Below, one piece after another: positions 1 to 5,451 of a DNA stretch of 8,011 nt. Where the stretch lies: assembly GCA_947302065.1 (NCBI GenBank), contig CAMYUO010000064.1:1-8011 (forward strand), read 5' to 3'. Position 1 is the stretch's first letter. The number at the start of each line of letters is the position of its first letter. Made by a program: the position numbers and the translations under genes. Below the pieces are notes generated by a model. The model was given only the letters and a program-made list of their open reading frames with translations, searched no databases and was not told the DNA's origin. The DNA is from an uncultured Clostridia bacterium. GTDB lineage: Bacteria > Bacillota > Clostridia > Oscillospirales > Ruminococcaceae.

Positions 1-21
1 CGAGTATCCTCGGGGGATAAC

Positions 22-68
22 AGAGTAACCGTTACCACGGTTACTCTCGAAAATGCGAAGCATTTTTT
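22..68. terminator. Hairpin pair downstream of tyrS, possible bidirectional terminator
   Basis: Two hairpins lie just past the tyrS stop codon. The first is a perfect 11-bp stem at 22-47 (AGAGTAACCGT / ACGGTTACTCT, loop TACC). The second is a 7-bp stem at 50-66 (AAAATGC / GCATTTT, loop GAA) that runs into TTTTTT on the plus strand. The position suggests the end of the tyrS transcript, or the end of a convergent gene left of the window. The U-tract is better placed for plus-strand transcription, and in the tyrS direction only four Ts close the second stem. The function is inference; the dyads are directly visible. Confidence 0.4.
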
Positions 69-110
69 AGCTTCTCCAAAAGAGTTCTCCCCAATAGTGC
101 ATCAGATGTT

Positions 111-1328
111 TTATTTTGCCACAGCCTTGTGGAACACTTTCTTACCCTTCTTGATGATGACCGCATCCGAAAGGTCTATCATTGCTTTCGGGTCTGCGAC
201 CTTTTCATCGTTGATGCTTACGCCGCCCTGTGTGACAAGTCTTCTTGCCTCACCGTTTGACGGGCAGAGTCCGCACTTAACGAGCAGGGTCAGGATACCC
301 ATCTTGCCGCCGTCAAGCTCGCCTGCATCTATCTCGGTTGTCGGCATATCGTCGCTGACACCGCCCTTTGCAAAGATAGCCTTTGCCGCATCGTCAGCCT
401 TCTTAGCCTCTTCCTCACCGTGAACGAGCTTTGTCAGCTCAAATGCGAGCAGTTCCTTAGCCTTGTTCAGCTCTGCACCCTCAAGAGTCTTTTCCATTTC
501 CTCGATCTGCTCGATCGGAACAAATGTCAGCATCTTCAGGCACTTGATAACGTCAGCATCGCCGACATTTCTCCAGTACTGATAGAACTCGTAAGGGCTA
601 GTCTTTTCAGGGTCGAGCCATACAGCACCCTTTTCGGTCTTGCCCATCTTCTTGCCCTCTGAGTTGAGCAGCAGAGTGATAGTCATTGCGTGAGCGTCCT
701 TGCCGAGCTTCTTTCTGATAAGCTCTGTGCCGCCGAGCATATTTGCCCACTGGTCGTCACCGCCGAACTGCATATTGCAGCCGTATTTCTGATACAGCAT
801 ATAGAAATCGTATGACTGCATAATCATGTAGTTGAACTCGAGGAATGTCAGACCTCTTTCCATTCTCTGCTTGTAGCATTCAAATGTCAGCATCTTGTTT
901 ACCGAGAAGCAAGCGCCGACCTCACGCAGAACGTCGATGTAATTGAGGCTGAGCAGCCAGTCAGCGTTGTTGACTATCATAGCTTTATCATCGCCGAACT
1001 CGATAAAGCGTGACATCTGCTTTCTGAAGCAGGCAACGTTATGCTCGATGTCCTCTTTTGTCAGCATCTTTCTCATATCGGATTTGCCCGACGGGTCACC
1101 GATCATGCCCGTACCGCCGCCGATGAGTGCAATAGGCTTGTTTCCTGCCATCTGCAGTCTCTTCATCAGGCACAGCGCCATAAAGTGACCAACGTGCAGG
1201 CTGTCAGCTGTCGGGTCAAAACCGATGTAGAAAGTCGCCTTTCCGTTGTCGATCATGCTGCTGATCTCTTTTTCGTCCGTGACCTGAGCGATAAGCCCAC
1301 GTCTTACAAGTTCTTCGTAACAAGTCAT
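111..1328 (-). CDS. tyrS: Tyrosine--tRNA ligase (TyrRS)
   Basis: This cytoplasmic class I aminoacyl-tRNA synthetase attaches tyrosine to tRNA-Tyr using ATP. The 405-residue length is close to the roughly 420 of bacterial TyrRS. Visible landmarks are YIGFDPT at 34-40 (tyrosine pocket), the HIGH-type motif HVGH at 45-48, QSYD at 171-174, QFGGDDQW at 187-194, and the KMSKS-type loop KKMGKT at 226-231. A C-terminal S4-like RNA-binding domain spans about 345-405. The ATG start has a GGAGGAA ribosome binding site about 7 bases upstream. It is the last gene of a three-gene unit, 31 bases after the preceding membrane-protein gene. No promoter is evident in that gap, so expression probably depends on the tyrosine T-box about 1.1 kb upstream. 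Nothing is truncated and all key motifs are present. Identity is secure from established family motifs. Confidence 0.98.
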   Translation of the reverse strand: MTCYEELVRRGLIAQVTDEKEISSMIDNGKATFYIGFDPTADSLHVGHFMALCLMKRLQMAGNKPIALIGGGTGMIGDPSGKSDMRKMLTKEDIEHNVACFRKQMSRFIEFGDDKAMIVNNADWLLSLNYIDVLREVGACFSVNKMLTFECYKQRMERGLTFLEFNYMIMQSYDFYMLYQKYGCNMQFGGDDQWANMLGGTELIRKKLGKDAHAMTITLLLNSEGKKMGKTEKGAVWLDPEKTSPYEFYQYWRNVGDADVIKCLKMLTFVPIEQIEEMEKTLEGAELNKAKELLAFELTKLVHGEEEAKKADDAAKAIFAKGGVSDDMPTTEIDAGELDGGKMGILTLLVKCGLCPSNGEARRLVTQGGVSINDEKVADPKAMIDLSDAVIIKKGKKVFHKAVAK

Positions 1329-1359
1329 TTTCTTTTCCTCCGTTTTTATTTATCTTGTT

Positions 1360-1896
1360 TTAATTTTCTTCTTCGTTTTCATTAAGCGGGACGAGCCTGC
1401 CGGTGCATTTGTAATGCTCCCTGAGTATCTTCTCTGCAAGCTGCTCATCGCCTGCTATCCTGAACATCTGCTGACGCTTTGAAAACTTTGTTGCAAACGT
1501 GATCTCGACCTTTCCGCCGCCGCTGCAATAGCTGCTTTCCTTTGCATCTCTTGCACTGTCGGGCAGTATGATATGCGTTTCGGTAAGATATATATTACTG
1601 CGGTTGAGCCAGATGATAAGGAACAAAAGCGCCGCAAGCAGCTCCGCCGCCATTACCACGATGTGCAGATAGTCGTTGTCTTTTTTGAATGCCAGAATGC
1701 TGTAAACCGCAGCTGCTGCCAGCACCCACGAAATATGCGGATATATTATCATCGCATTGCTGCCGAAAGGCTCGAGCTTCACACGCTTTGACTTAGTCCT
1801 GCGCCTGATGATAAAACAGTGTATCACCGCAGGATAGCTCGTCAGCGAAACAAGCCCCAGCAAAGCTGCCCAGACTATCTTTACTGCCGCCGCCAT
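1360..1896 (-). CDS. Unrecognised membrane protein with a soluble C-terminal domain
   Basis: I do not recognise this 178-residue protein. It has three hydrophobic segments, at about 4-29, 53-70 and 77-97. A basic cytoplasmic-type stretch (RRRTKSKRVK, 31-40) follows the first. The C-terminal half, about 100-178, is polar and begins with NIYLTETHIIL, which recalls the start of bacterial PH-like domains found after two or three membrane helices; that comparison is only a guess. I chose the ATG at 1896 over an in-frame start at 1956. It has a good GAGGAGAG ribosome binding site about 8 bases upstream, and it leaves a normal 16-base gap after the upstream gene instead of a 44-base overlap. It sits between another small membrane protein and tyrS and should be co-transcribed under the tyrosine T-box. 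The acidic tail ends in NENEEEN. Confidence 0.82.
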   Translation of the reverse strand: MAAAVKIVWAALLGLVSLTSYPAVIHCFIIRRRTKSKRVKLEPFGSNAMIIYPHISWVLAAAAVYSILAFKKDNDYLHIVVMAAELLAALLFLIIWLNRSNIYLTETHIILPDSARDAKESSYCSGGGKVEITFATKFSKRQQMFRIAGDEQLAEKILREHYKCTGRLVPLNENEEEN

Positions 1897-1912
1897 AAAA
1901 CGCACTCTCCTC

Positions 1913-2401
1913 TCAATCGTCCCGCTTATCAGCCTCTGCCTCTTTCTTGTGGTCAAGATGTATGCCTATGTGACCTATGCCGAGAATGACTACCGCTATG
2001 AGCATCGGCAGGTTCCCGCCGTATACCGCCAGCAGCCCGAACGCAAGCACAGGCAGAGTCGCACCCGCAACAGGGATACCGAGTATCCCCGAATACATGT
2101 CCGCCATCGTCTTTTCACTTCTGAAATAGCGTATCCAGTAAACTTCATACAGCACCATCATCAGAAACGATATCAGCAGAACAACGCTCCACGGTCTGAT
2201 GCTGCGAATGTTGAGATCCGAGAATATCAGACACAGCGCCGACACGAGCATCTCGCCCGTGCGCTCAAACCCGAGCAGCACCTTGCTCTCGTTCGCCGCA
2301 TATTTCTCATAATCCGCCGGCTGATTTTTGCTCCATATGATGTTCGGCGTGAACAGCATCACAAGATAGCTAAGTCCCACATACGAAAAACCGAACTGCA
2401 T
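1913..2401 (-). CDS. Unrecognised small integral membrane protein, first gene after the T-box
   Basis: This 162-residue protein has about five hydrophobic segments, near 2-22, 48-63, 70-91, 104-127 and 130-148. Between the first two is a conserved-looking polar stretch beginning NIIWSKNQPADYEKY (20-34). The N-terminal pattern (FSYVGL, then FTPNIIWSKN) resembles small hypothetical membrane proteins I associate with Clostridia, but I know no function for them. The charged tail (HKKEAEADKRDD) is probably cytoplasmic. The ATG start has AAAAAGGAGA 5 bases upstream, and it lies 20 bases after the T-box terminator, so it is the first gene controlled by that switch. At this size a classical tyrosine transporter is unlikely. 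Whether it moves, senses or protects anything linked to tyrosine is unknown. Confidence 0.87.
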   Translation of the reverse strand: MQFGFSYVGLSYLVMLFTPNIIWSKNQPADYEKYAANESKVLLGFERTGEMLVSALCLIFSDLNIRSIRPWSVVLLISFLMMVLYEVYWIRYFRSEKTMADMYSGILGIPVAGATLPVLAFGLLAVYGGNLPMLIAVVILGIGHIGIHLDHKKEAEADKRDD

Positions 2402-2421
2402 AACCGTCTCCTTTTTAAAAC

Positions 2422-2458
2422 AAAAAGTCCTCCGATAAGCTTTCGCTCATCAGAGGAC
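2422..2458 (-). terminator. T-box intrinsic terminator
   Basis: A fully paired 14-bp stem (two G-U pairs) with a GAAA tetraloop is followed by TTTTT at 2422-2426. Its 5' arm, GTCCTC (2453-2458), also forms part of the antiterminator, so the two structures exclude each other. It should stop transcription when tRNA-Tyr is charged. Confidence 0.95.
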
Positions 2459-2680
2459 GAATATATCGTGGTACCACCTCGGTTTACAGAGCATTTAACA
2501 TCTGCCCTGCCTCGTGCGTTATAACGACCGCCGCCGTGCTGCCTTTGCAAAACGCTTTCTCGGCAGCCTGCTCAAAGATGTATTCGGAAAGTGCCCGCAT
2601 ACTCCCTTTCACCAGCCGGGAGCTCTCTTGATGCCGAAAGCACAGACCTACTTGTTCTTTTCACCGCATTTATAATTATT
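2422..2680 (-). promoter_or_regulatory. T-box riboswitch leader, tyrosine (UAC specifier)
   Basis: This is a complete T-box leader that binds tRNA directly and antiterminates when the tRNA is uncharged. Reading along the minus strand, the Stem I distal part is an AGAGAG bulge (2623-2628) with a CTCCC/GGGAG stem closing GGCTGGTGAAA (2602-2622). A lower GTGC...GCAT / ATGC...GCAC helix follows. The specifier triplet TAC is at 2580-2582 (context GAATACA) and encodes Tyr. Stem III pairs GCTGCC (2562-2567) with GGCAGC (2538-2543). The antiterminator (2453-2480) is GAGG, bulge TGGTACC, then ACG...CGT and CCTC. The variable T in TGGT pairs with an A discriminator base, as expected for bacterial tRNA-Tyr. 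CGTCCTC is shared with the terminator, giving the classic switch. The tyrS gene downstream supports the tyrosine assignment. The 5' end is inferred from the promoter. Confidence 0.96.
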
Positions 2681-2686
2681 AAGGTA

Positions 2687-2715
2687 AATATAACACACGC
2701 AAAAGTGTTTGTCAA
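2687..2715 (-). promoter_or_regulatory. Sigma-A-type promoter of the T-box/tyrS unit
   Basis: A perfect -35 box TTGACA (2710-2715) is separated by 17 bases from the -10 box TATATT (2687-2692), with a start expected near 2680. The -35 box begins 6 bases after the stop codon of the flavin reductase-like gene. No terminator separates that gene from this promoter, so some read-through into the T-box is possible. Confidence 0.88.
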
Positions 2716-2721
2716 GCAATG

Positions 2722-3261
2722 TCACTGTTTTTTTACATATGCGGCGACTATCTCGCCGATGTACTGGGTGTGGTAGTCTGCGCTTTCATACCACTGGGTG
2801 TCGCAGGACTTGTCGATGAAGCAGTCCGACCTCATCTCCTGAGCATAAAGCTTTTTGCAGACGAACGCCATAGATGCCTGCTCAAAAACTACCGAACCGT
2901 CTGTGAAAACAGGCACAAGTCCCGTCTCCTTTGCCTTGTCGCAGTCTCTTCCGCTGTGACCGCCGCAGAATGCAAGTGCCTTTTTGTATTGCTCACCGAA
3001 AAAGCAGAGCGTGAAATATTCACTGCCGTCAATGAATTCCTTTGTGTATCTCTGCGGACGGATGACCGCCGACATCACGTTCTTGCCCCACATAACGCCT
3101 GCAAATCCCCACGATGCCGTCATCGTGTTCCAGCCGTCCTCACCGCCTGCCGATACCAGCATCCATTCGTGACCTATCTTTTTGAATGCGTTCAGATCAA
3201 GCGCAACGAGCTGCTCGCCAGTCAGCTTTTCAAAACCCAGTCCAACCATTTTATCCGACAT
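2722..3261 (-). CDS. Flavin reductase-like (flavoredoxin-type) FMN-binding protein
   Basis: This 179-residue cytoplasmic protein fits the flavin reductase-like domain family, whose members bind FMN and often use it for NAD(P)H-dependent flavin reduction or electron transfer. The hallmark stretches are GWNTMTASWG (43-52), MWGKN (57-61), IRPQRYT (67-73), YFTLCFF (82-88), CGGHSGRDCDK (99-109), KETGLVPV (111-118) and the C-terminal DYHTQYIGEI (162-171). Together they match the flavoredoxin-like branch. The natural substrate cannot be read from the sequence. I chose the ATG at 3261 over an in-frame GTG at 3273: AAAGGTGG sits 8 bases upstream of the ATG, and the GTG lies inside that site. The gene has its own promoter at 3299-3327 and is transcribed away from argG. 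It carries several cysteines (86, 99, 107, 135, 147, 153), but no clear metal-binding pattern. Confidence 0.9.
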   Translation of the reverse strand: MSDKMVGLGFEKLTGEQLVALDLNAFKKIGHEWMLVSAGGEDGWNTMTASWGFAGVMWGKNVMSAVIRPQRYTKEFIDGSEYFTLCFFGEQYKKALAFCGGHSGRDCDKAKETGLVPVFTDGSVVFEQASMAFVCKKLYAQEMRSDCFIDKSCDTQWYESADYHTQYIGEIVAAYVKKQ

Positions 3262-3298
3262 ATCAATGACCACCTTTACTGTCTTATTTCTAATTTTG

Positions 3299-3327
3299 AG
3301 TATACACTAAAAAACTTGAAAATGCAA
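3299..3327 (-). promoter_or_regulatory. Promoter of the flavin reductase-like gene
   Basis: On the minus strand, TTGCAT (3322-3327) and TATACT (3299-3304) are spaced by 17 bases. A start near 3292 would give a leader of about 30 bases before the ATG at 3261. The -35 box lies within the left arm of the inverted repeat at 3318-3348. Confidence 0.72.
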
Positions 3328-3348
3328 GCGTTTTGTGGTTGCATTTTC
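3318..3348. repeat. Perfect inverted repeat between divergent promoters, possible operator
   Basis: GAAAATGCAA (3318-3327) and TTGCATTTTC (3339-3348) are exact reverse complements separated by 11 bases. Each arm contains the -35 box of one of two back-to-back promoters. A regulator binding the dyad could control both directions at once. The repeat is directly visible; the operator role is inference. Part of the symmetry follows simply from both promoters sharing a TTGCAT -35 box. Confidence 0.55.
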
Positions 3349-3367
3349 TGTGCGAACGTGCTATAAT
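3339..3367 (+). promoter_or_regulatory. Upstream plus-strand promoter of unclear target
   Basis: TTGCAT (3339-3344), a 17-base spacer and a perfect TATAAT (3362-3367) predict a start near 3374. No gene begins until argG at 3622, so the transcript would either carry a leader of about 250 bases for argG or be a short non-coding RNA. It runs through the second promoter and the half-site cluster. I see no open reading frame with a ribosome binding site in this leader. Confidence 0.6.
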
Positions 3368-3411
3368 GTTCTCAAGAATATGCACCCTGCAGGAGAAATT
3401 CGGCACCCGGC

Positions 3412-3580
3412 TGCATAAAATGTATCTTTTCCTGCATATAAATCTATTTTATACATAAATATACCCGAAATTGTGTATAAAAATAAAATTTATTTGCATA
3501 TCCCCTTGACAACACCGCATAAAAGTGTATAATATACTTGACAGCACATTCACAGCATATCAAACCTATGCTTTTATGCG
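3412..3580. promoter_or_regulatory. Cluster of YGYATAAAA half-sites, candidate ArgR/AhrC operators
   Basis: The nonamer YGYATAAAA occurs five times around the argG promoter: plus strand at 3412-3420, 3474-3482 and 3516-3524, minus strand at 3447-3455 and 3572-3580. Near matches are at 3433-3441 and 3526-3534. Two pairs form inverted repeats: TTTTATACA...TGTATAAAA, and CGCATAAAAG (3516-3525) with CTTTTATGCG (3571-3580). The latter flanks the argG -10 box and the likely start. The unit resembles the Bacillus arginine-repressor box, which begins TGAATAAAAAT. Control of argG by an ArgR/AhrC-type hexamer and arginine is therefore plausible but unproven. AT-richness raises the background of such matches. 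Confidence 0.45.
3506..3533 (+). promoter_or_regulatory. Main argG promoter
   Basis: A consensus TTGACA (3506-3511), a 16-base spacer and a consensus TATAAT (3528-3533) predict a start near 3540 and a leader of about 80 bases. The -10 box lies within the palindrome GTATAATATAC (3527-3537). Operator-like half-sites lie on both sides, so a strong promoter under repression fits an arginine-biosynthesis gene. Confidence 0.85.
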
Positions 3581-3621
3581 TTTGAAACATCAACAATTTA
3601 TTACATAACGGAGGAGTTATC

Positions 3622-4854
3622 ATGGCAAACAAGATCAAGAAAGTCGTACTTGCATATTCGGGAGGTCTGGATACATCTATCATCATCCCGTGGCTCAAAG
3701 AGAATTATGACAACTGTGAGGTAGTCGCAGTTTCAGGCGACGTAGGACAGGGCACAGAGCTTGACGGCCTCGAGGAAAAGGCTATCAAGACAGGCGCTTC
3801 CAAGCTCTATATCGAGGATCTCACCGAGGAGTTCATCGAGGACTACGTGTTCCCTACCGTTCAGGCAGGCGCTCTCTATGAGAACCAGTATATGCTCGGT
3901 ACATCCTTTGCAAGACCTATCATCGCAAAGAGGATCGCAGAGATCGCTATCAAGGAAGGCGCTGACGCTATCTGCCACGGCTGCACAGGCAAGGGCAACG
4001 ACCAGGTAAGATTCGAGCTCGCTATCAAGGCTTTCGCTCCCGATATGCAGATCATCGCTCCCTGGAGGATCTGGGACATCAAGTCCAGAGATGAGGAGAT
4101 CGACTACGCAGAGGCTCATAACATCCCTCTGAAAATAAACAGAGAAACAAACTATTCCAAGGATAAGAACCTGTGGCACCTCTCTCATGAGGGCCTCGAC
4201 CTTGAGGATCCCGCTAACGAGCCGCAGTATGAAAAGCCCGGCTTCCTCGAGATGGGCGTTTCACCTATCCAGGCTCCAGACAAGCCGACTTATGTTACTA
4301 TCCACTTTGAAAAGGGTATCCCGACAGAGATCGACGGCGTTAAGATGAACGGCAAGCAGATCGTTGCTAAGCTCAATGAGCTCGGCGGCGCAAACGGCAT
4401 CGGACTTGCAGACCTCGTCGAGAACAGACTCGTCGGCATGAAGTCAAGAGGCGTTTATGAGACTCCGGGCGGAGCTATCCTCTATAAAGCACACGAGATA
4501 CTCGAAACTATCACTCTCGATAAGGAAACATCAAGAGTTAAGCAGTACCTCAGCATCAAGTTCGCTGATATCGTTTACAACGGCCAGTGGTTCACTCCTC
4601 TGCGTGAGGCAATGAGCGCTTTCGTTACCGAAACACAGAAGACCGTTACAGGCGACGTTAAGGTAAAGCTCTATAAGGGCAACATCATCAACGCAGGCGT
4701 TACCTCTCCATATACCCTCTACGATGAGGAAGTTGCAACATTCGATGAGGATAACGTTTACAACCAGGCTGATTCCGCAGGATTCATCAATCTGTTCGGT
4801 CTGCCTATCAAGGTAAGAGCTAAGCTCGAGCAGAAGAGAAACAACAATAAGTGA
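3622..4854 (+). CDS. argG: Argininosuccinate synthase
   Basis: This cytoplasmic enzyme joins citrulline and aspartate with ATP to give argininosuccinate, AMP and pyrophosphate, the penultimate step of arginine synthesis. At 410 residues it has full family length. The N-terminal PP-loop AYSGGLDTS is at 11-19, the GTSFARP stretch at 93-99, and the nucleotide/substrate signature [13 protein letters not shown] at 120-132. APWRIWD (146-152) follows, then the synthetase and multimerisation domains. The ATG is preceded by GGAGGAG at 7 bases. It is the first gene of the arginine cluster and is followed after 37 bases by a pentapeptide-repeat gene, with no terminator between them. Codon choice is narrow (AGA for Arg, ATC for Ile, AAG for Lys), which suggests strong expression. 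Repression by arginine is suggested by the upstream half-sites. Identity is secure. Confidence 0.98.
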   Translation: MANKIKKVVLAYSGGLDTSIIIPWLKENYDNCEVVAVSGDVGQGTELDGLEEKAIKTGASKLYIEDLTEEFIEDYVFPTVQAGALYENQYMLGTSFARPIIAKRIAEIAIKEGADAICHGCTGKGNDQVRFELAIKAFAPDMQIIAPWRIWDIKSRDEEIDYAEAHNIPLKINRETNYSKDKNLWHLSHEGLDLEDPANEPQYEKPGFLEMGVSPIQAPDKPTYVTIHFEKGIPTEIDGVKMNGKQIVAKLNELGGANGIGLADLVENRLVGMKSRGVYETPGGAILYKAHEILETITLDKETSRVKQYLSIKFADIVYNGQWFTPLREAMSAFVTETQKTVTGDVKVKLYKGNIINAGVTSPYTLYDEEVATFDEDNVYNQADSAGFINLFGLPIKVRAKLEQKRNNNK

Positions 4855-4891
4855 TCTTCGGATAAATACTTTTCAATAAGGAGGTAATGAT

Positions 4892-5323
4892 ATGTCAGAT
4901 GTAAAGAAAACTTTTGAGCCTGCACTCGATAAAAAAGTAGAAATATCATACGACAGCCTGCCGAATTCCACTTTTGAGGACGTTAACCTCGGCAGCGCAA
5001 CATTTGATAACGTAAATCTCAAAGAGGCAGAGTTCAACGACGTCAATATGGACAGTGCAAAGTTCAATGACGCAAGTATGCGCAATGCAGATTTCACGGA
5101 TATCTATATGGTCAATTCCAGATTTCTCGGCGTTAACCTGAGCAATACCAGATTCGGCTGCTCCATAATGAATAATGTCGAGTTCAAGAACCCCGACCTG
5201 AAGAATTCGCAGTTTATCCATTGCGACCTTTCAAATGTTGAGATAAACGACTGTAAGATAGAGGGCATGAAGATCAACGGCATCGACATCTCCAAGCTCC
5301 TTGAACAGCACGAAAAGGAATAA
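4892..5323 (+). CDS. Pentapeptide-repeat protein
   Basis: This 143-residue protein is almost entirely a pentapeptide-repeat domain. A large hydrophobic residue recurs every five positions with no break in register from F28 to I133. F28, F38, F48, F58, F68, F78, F88, F98, F108, I118 and I128 alternate with L33, L43, M53, M63, M73, L83, M93, L103, L113, I123 and I133. That is about 22 repeats, or five to six turns of a right-handed quadrilateral beta helix. Residues 1-22 form a short polar lead and ISKLLEQHEKE (133-143) a likely capping helix. There is no signal peptide or membrane segment, so it is probably cytoplasmic. AAGGAGG lies 7 bases before the ATG. It lies between argG and argH, so it is probably co-transcribed with argG. 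It is shorter than Qnr/MfpA-type gyrase protectors, and no function can be assigned. Confidence 0.93.
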   Translation: MSDVKKTFEPALDKKVEISYDSLPNSTFEDVNLGSATFDNVNLKEAEFNDVNMDSAKFNDASMRNADFTDIYMVNSRFLGVNLSNTRFGCSIMNNVEFKNPDLKNSQFIHCDLSNVEINDCKIEGMKINGIDISKLLEQHEKE

Positions 5324-5343
5324 TCACACAGATATCAGGTATA

Positions 5344-5386
5344 GGGCAGAGCAGCTCGTCAAGGGCTGTTTTGCCCATACGTTTTT
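5344..5386 (+). terminator. Terminator-like hairpin between the pentapeptide gene and argH
   Basis: GGGCAGAGCAGC (5344-5355) pairs along all 12 positions (three G-U) with GCTGTTTTGCCC (5365-5376) around a 9-base loop. TTTTT follows at 5382-5386 after the spacer ATACG. The stem is good, but the T-tract is displaced by five bases, so termination may be partial. It could lower argH expression relative to argG, or mark a transcript end with argH read from a weak or unseen promoter. Confidence 0.55.
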
Positions 5387-5451
5387 AAGGTTTTCTATCG
5401 AAAACGCAGAATAACAGATAAAACTCTATTTCAGCAAAGGCGGTCAAAGCT

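Noticed and set aside
1..12. CGAG-TATC-CTCG mini-hairpin at the left edge
   Set aside because: The stem is only 4 bp and sits at the window boundary, which is too little to call.
1949..2524. A 191-codon plus-strand reading frame opposite the first membrane gene and T-box
   Set aside because: Its composition is arginine- and histidine-rich with no domain, and it crosses the T-box terminator and antiterminator. It is a shadow.
2719..3366. A 215-codon plus-strand reading frame opposite the flavin reductase-like gene
   Set aside because: The minus-strand protein carries family motifs throughout, while this frame shows none and runs across the divergent promoter region.
3538..3543. A second TTGACA just upstream of argG as an extra promoter
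   Set aside because: No acceptable -10 box lies 16-18 bases downstream; the position holds CAAACC.
3733..4188. A 151-codon minus-strand reading frame inside argG
   Set aside because: It is fully antisense to a motif-complete argG, with no ribosome binding site or promoter evidence.
5389..5405. GTTTTC-TATC-GAAAAC dyad before argH as an operator
   Set aside because: A 6-bp A/T-rich stem close to the terminator-like hairpin is expected by chance, and no repeat of it occurs elsewhere in the window.
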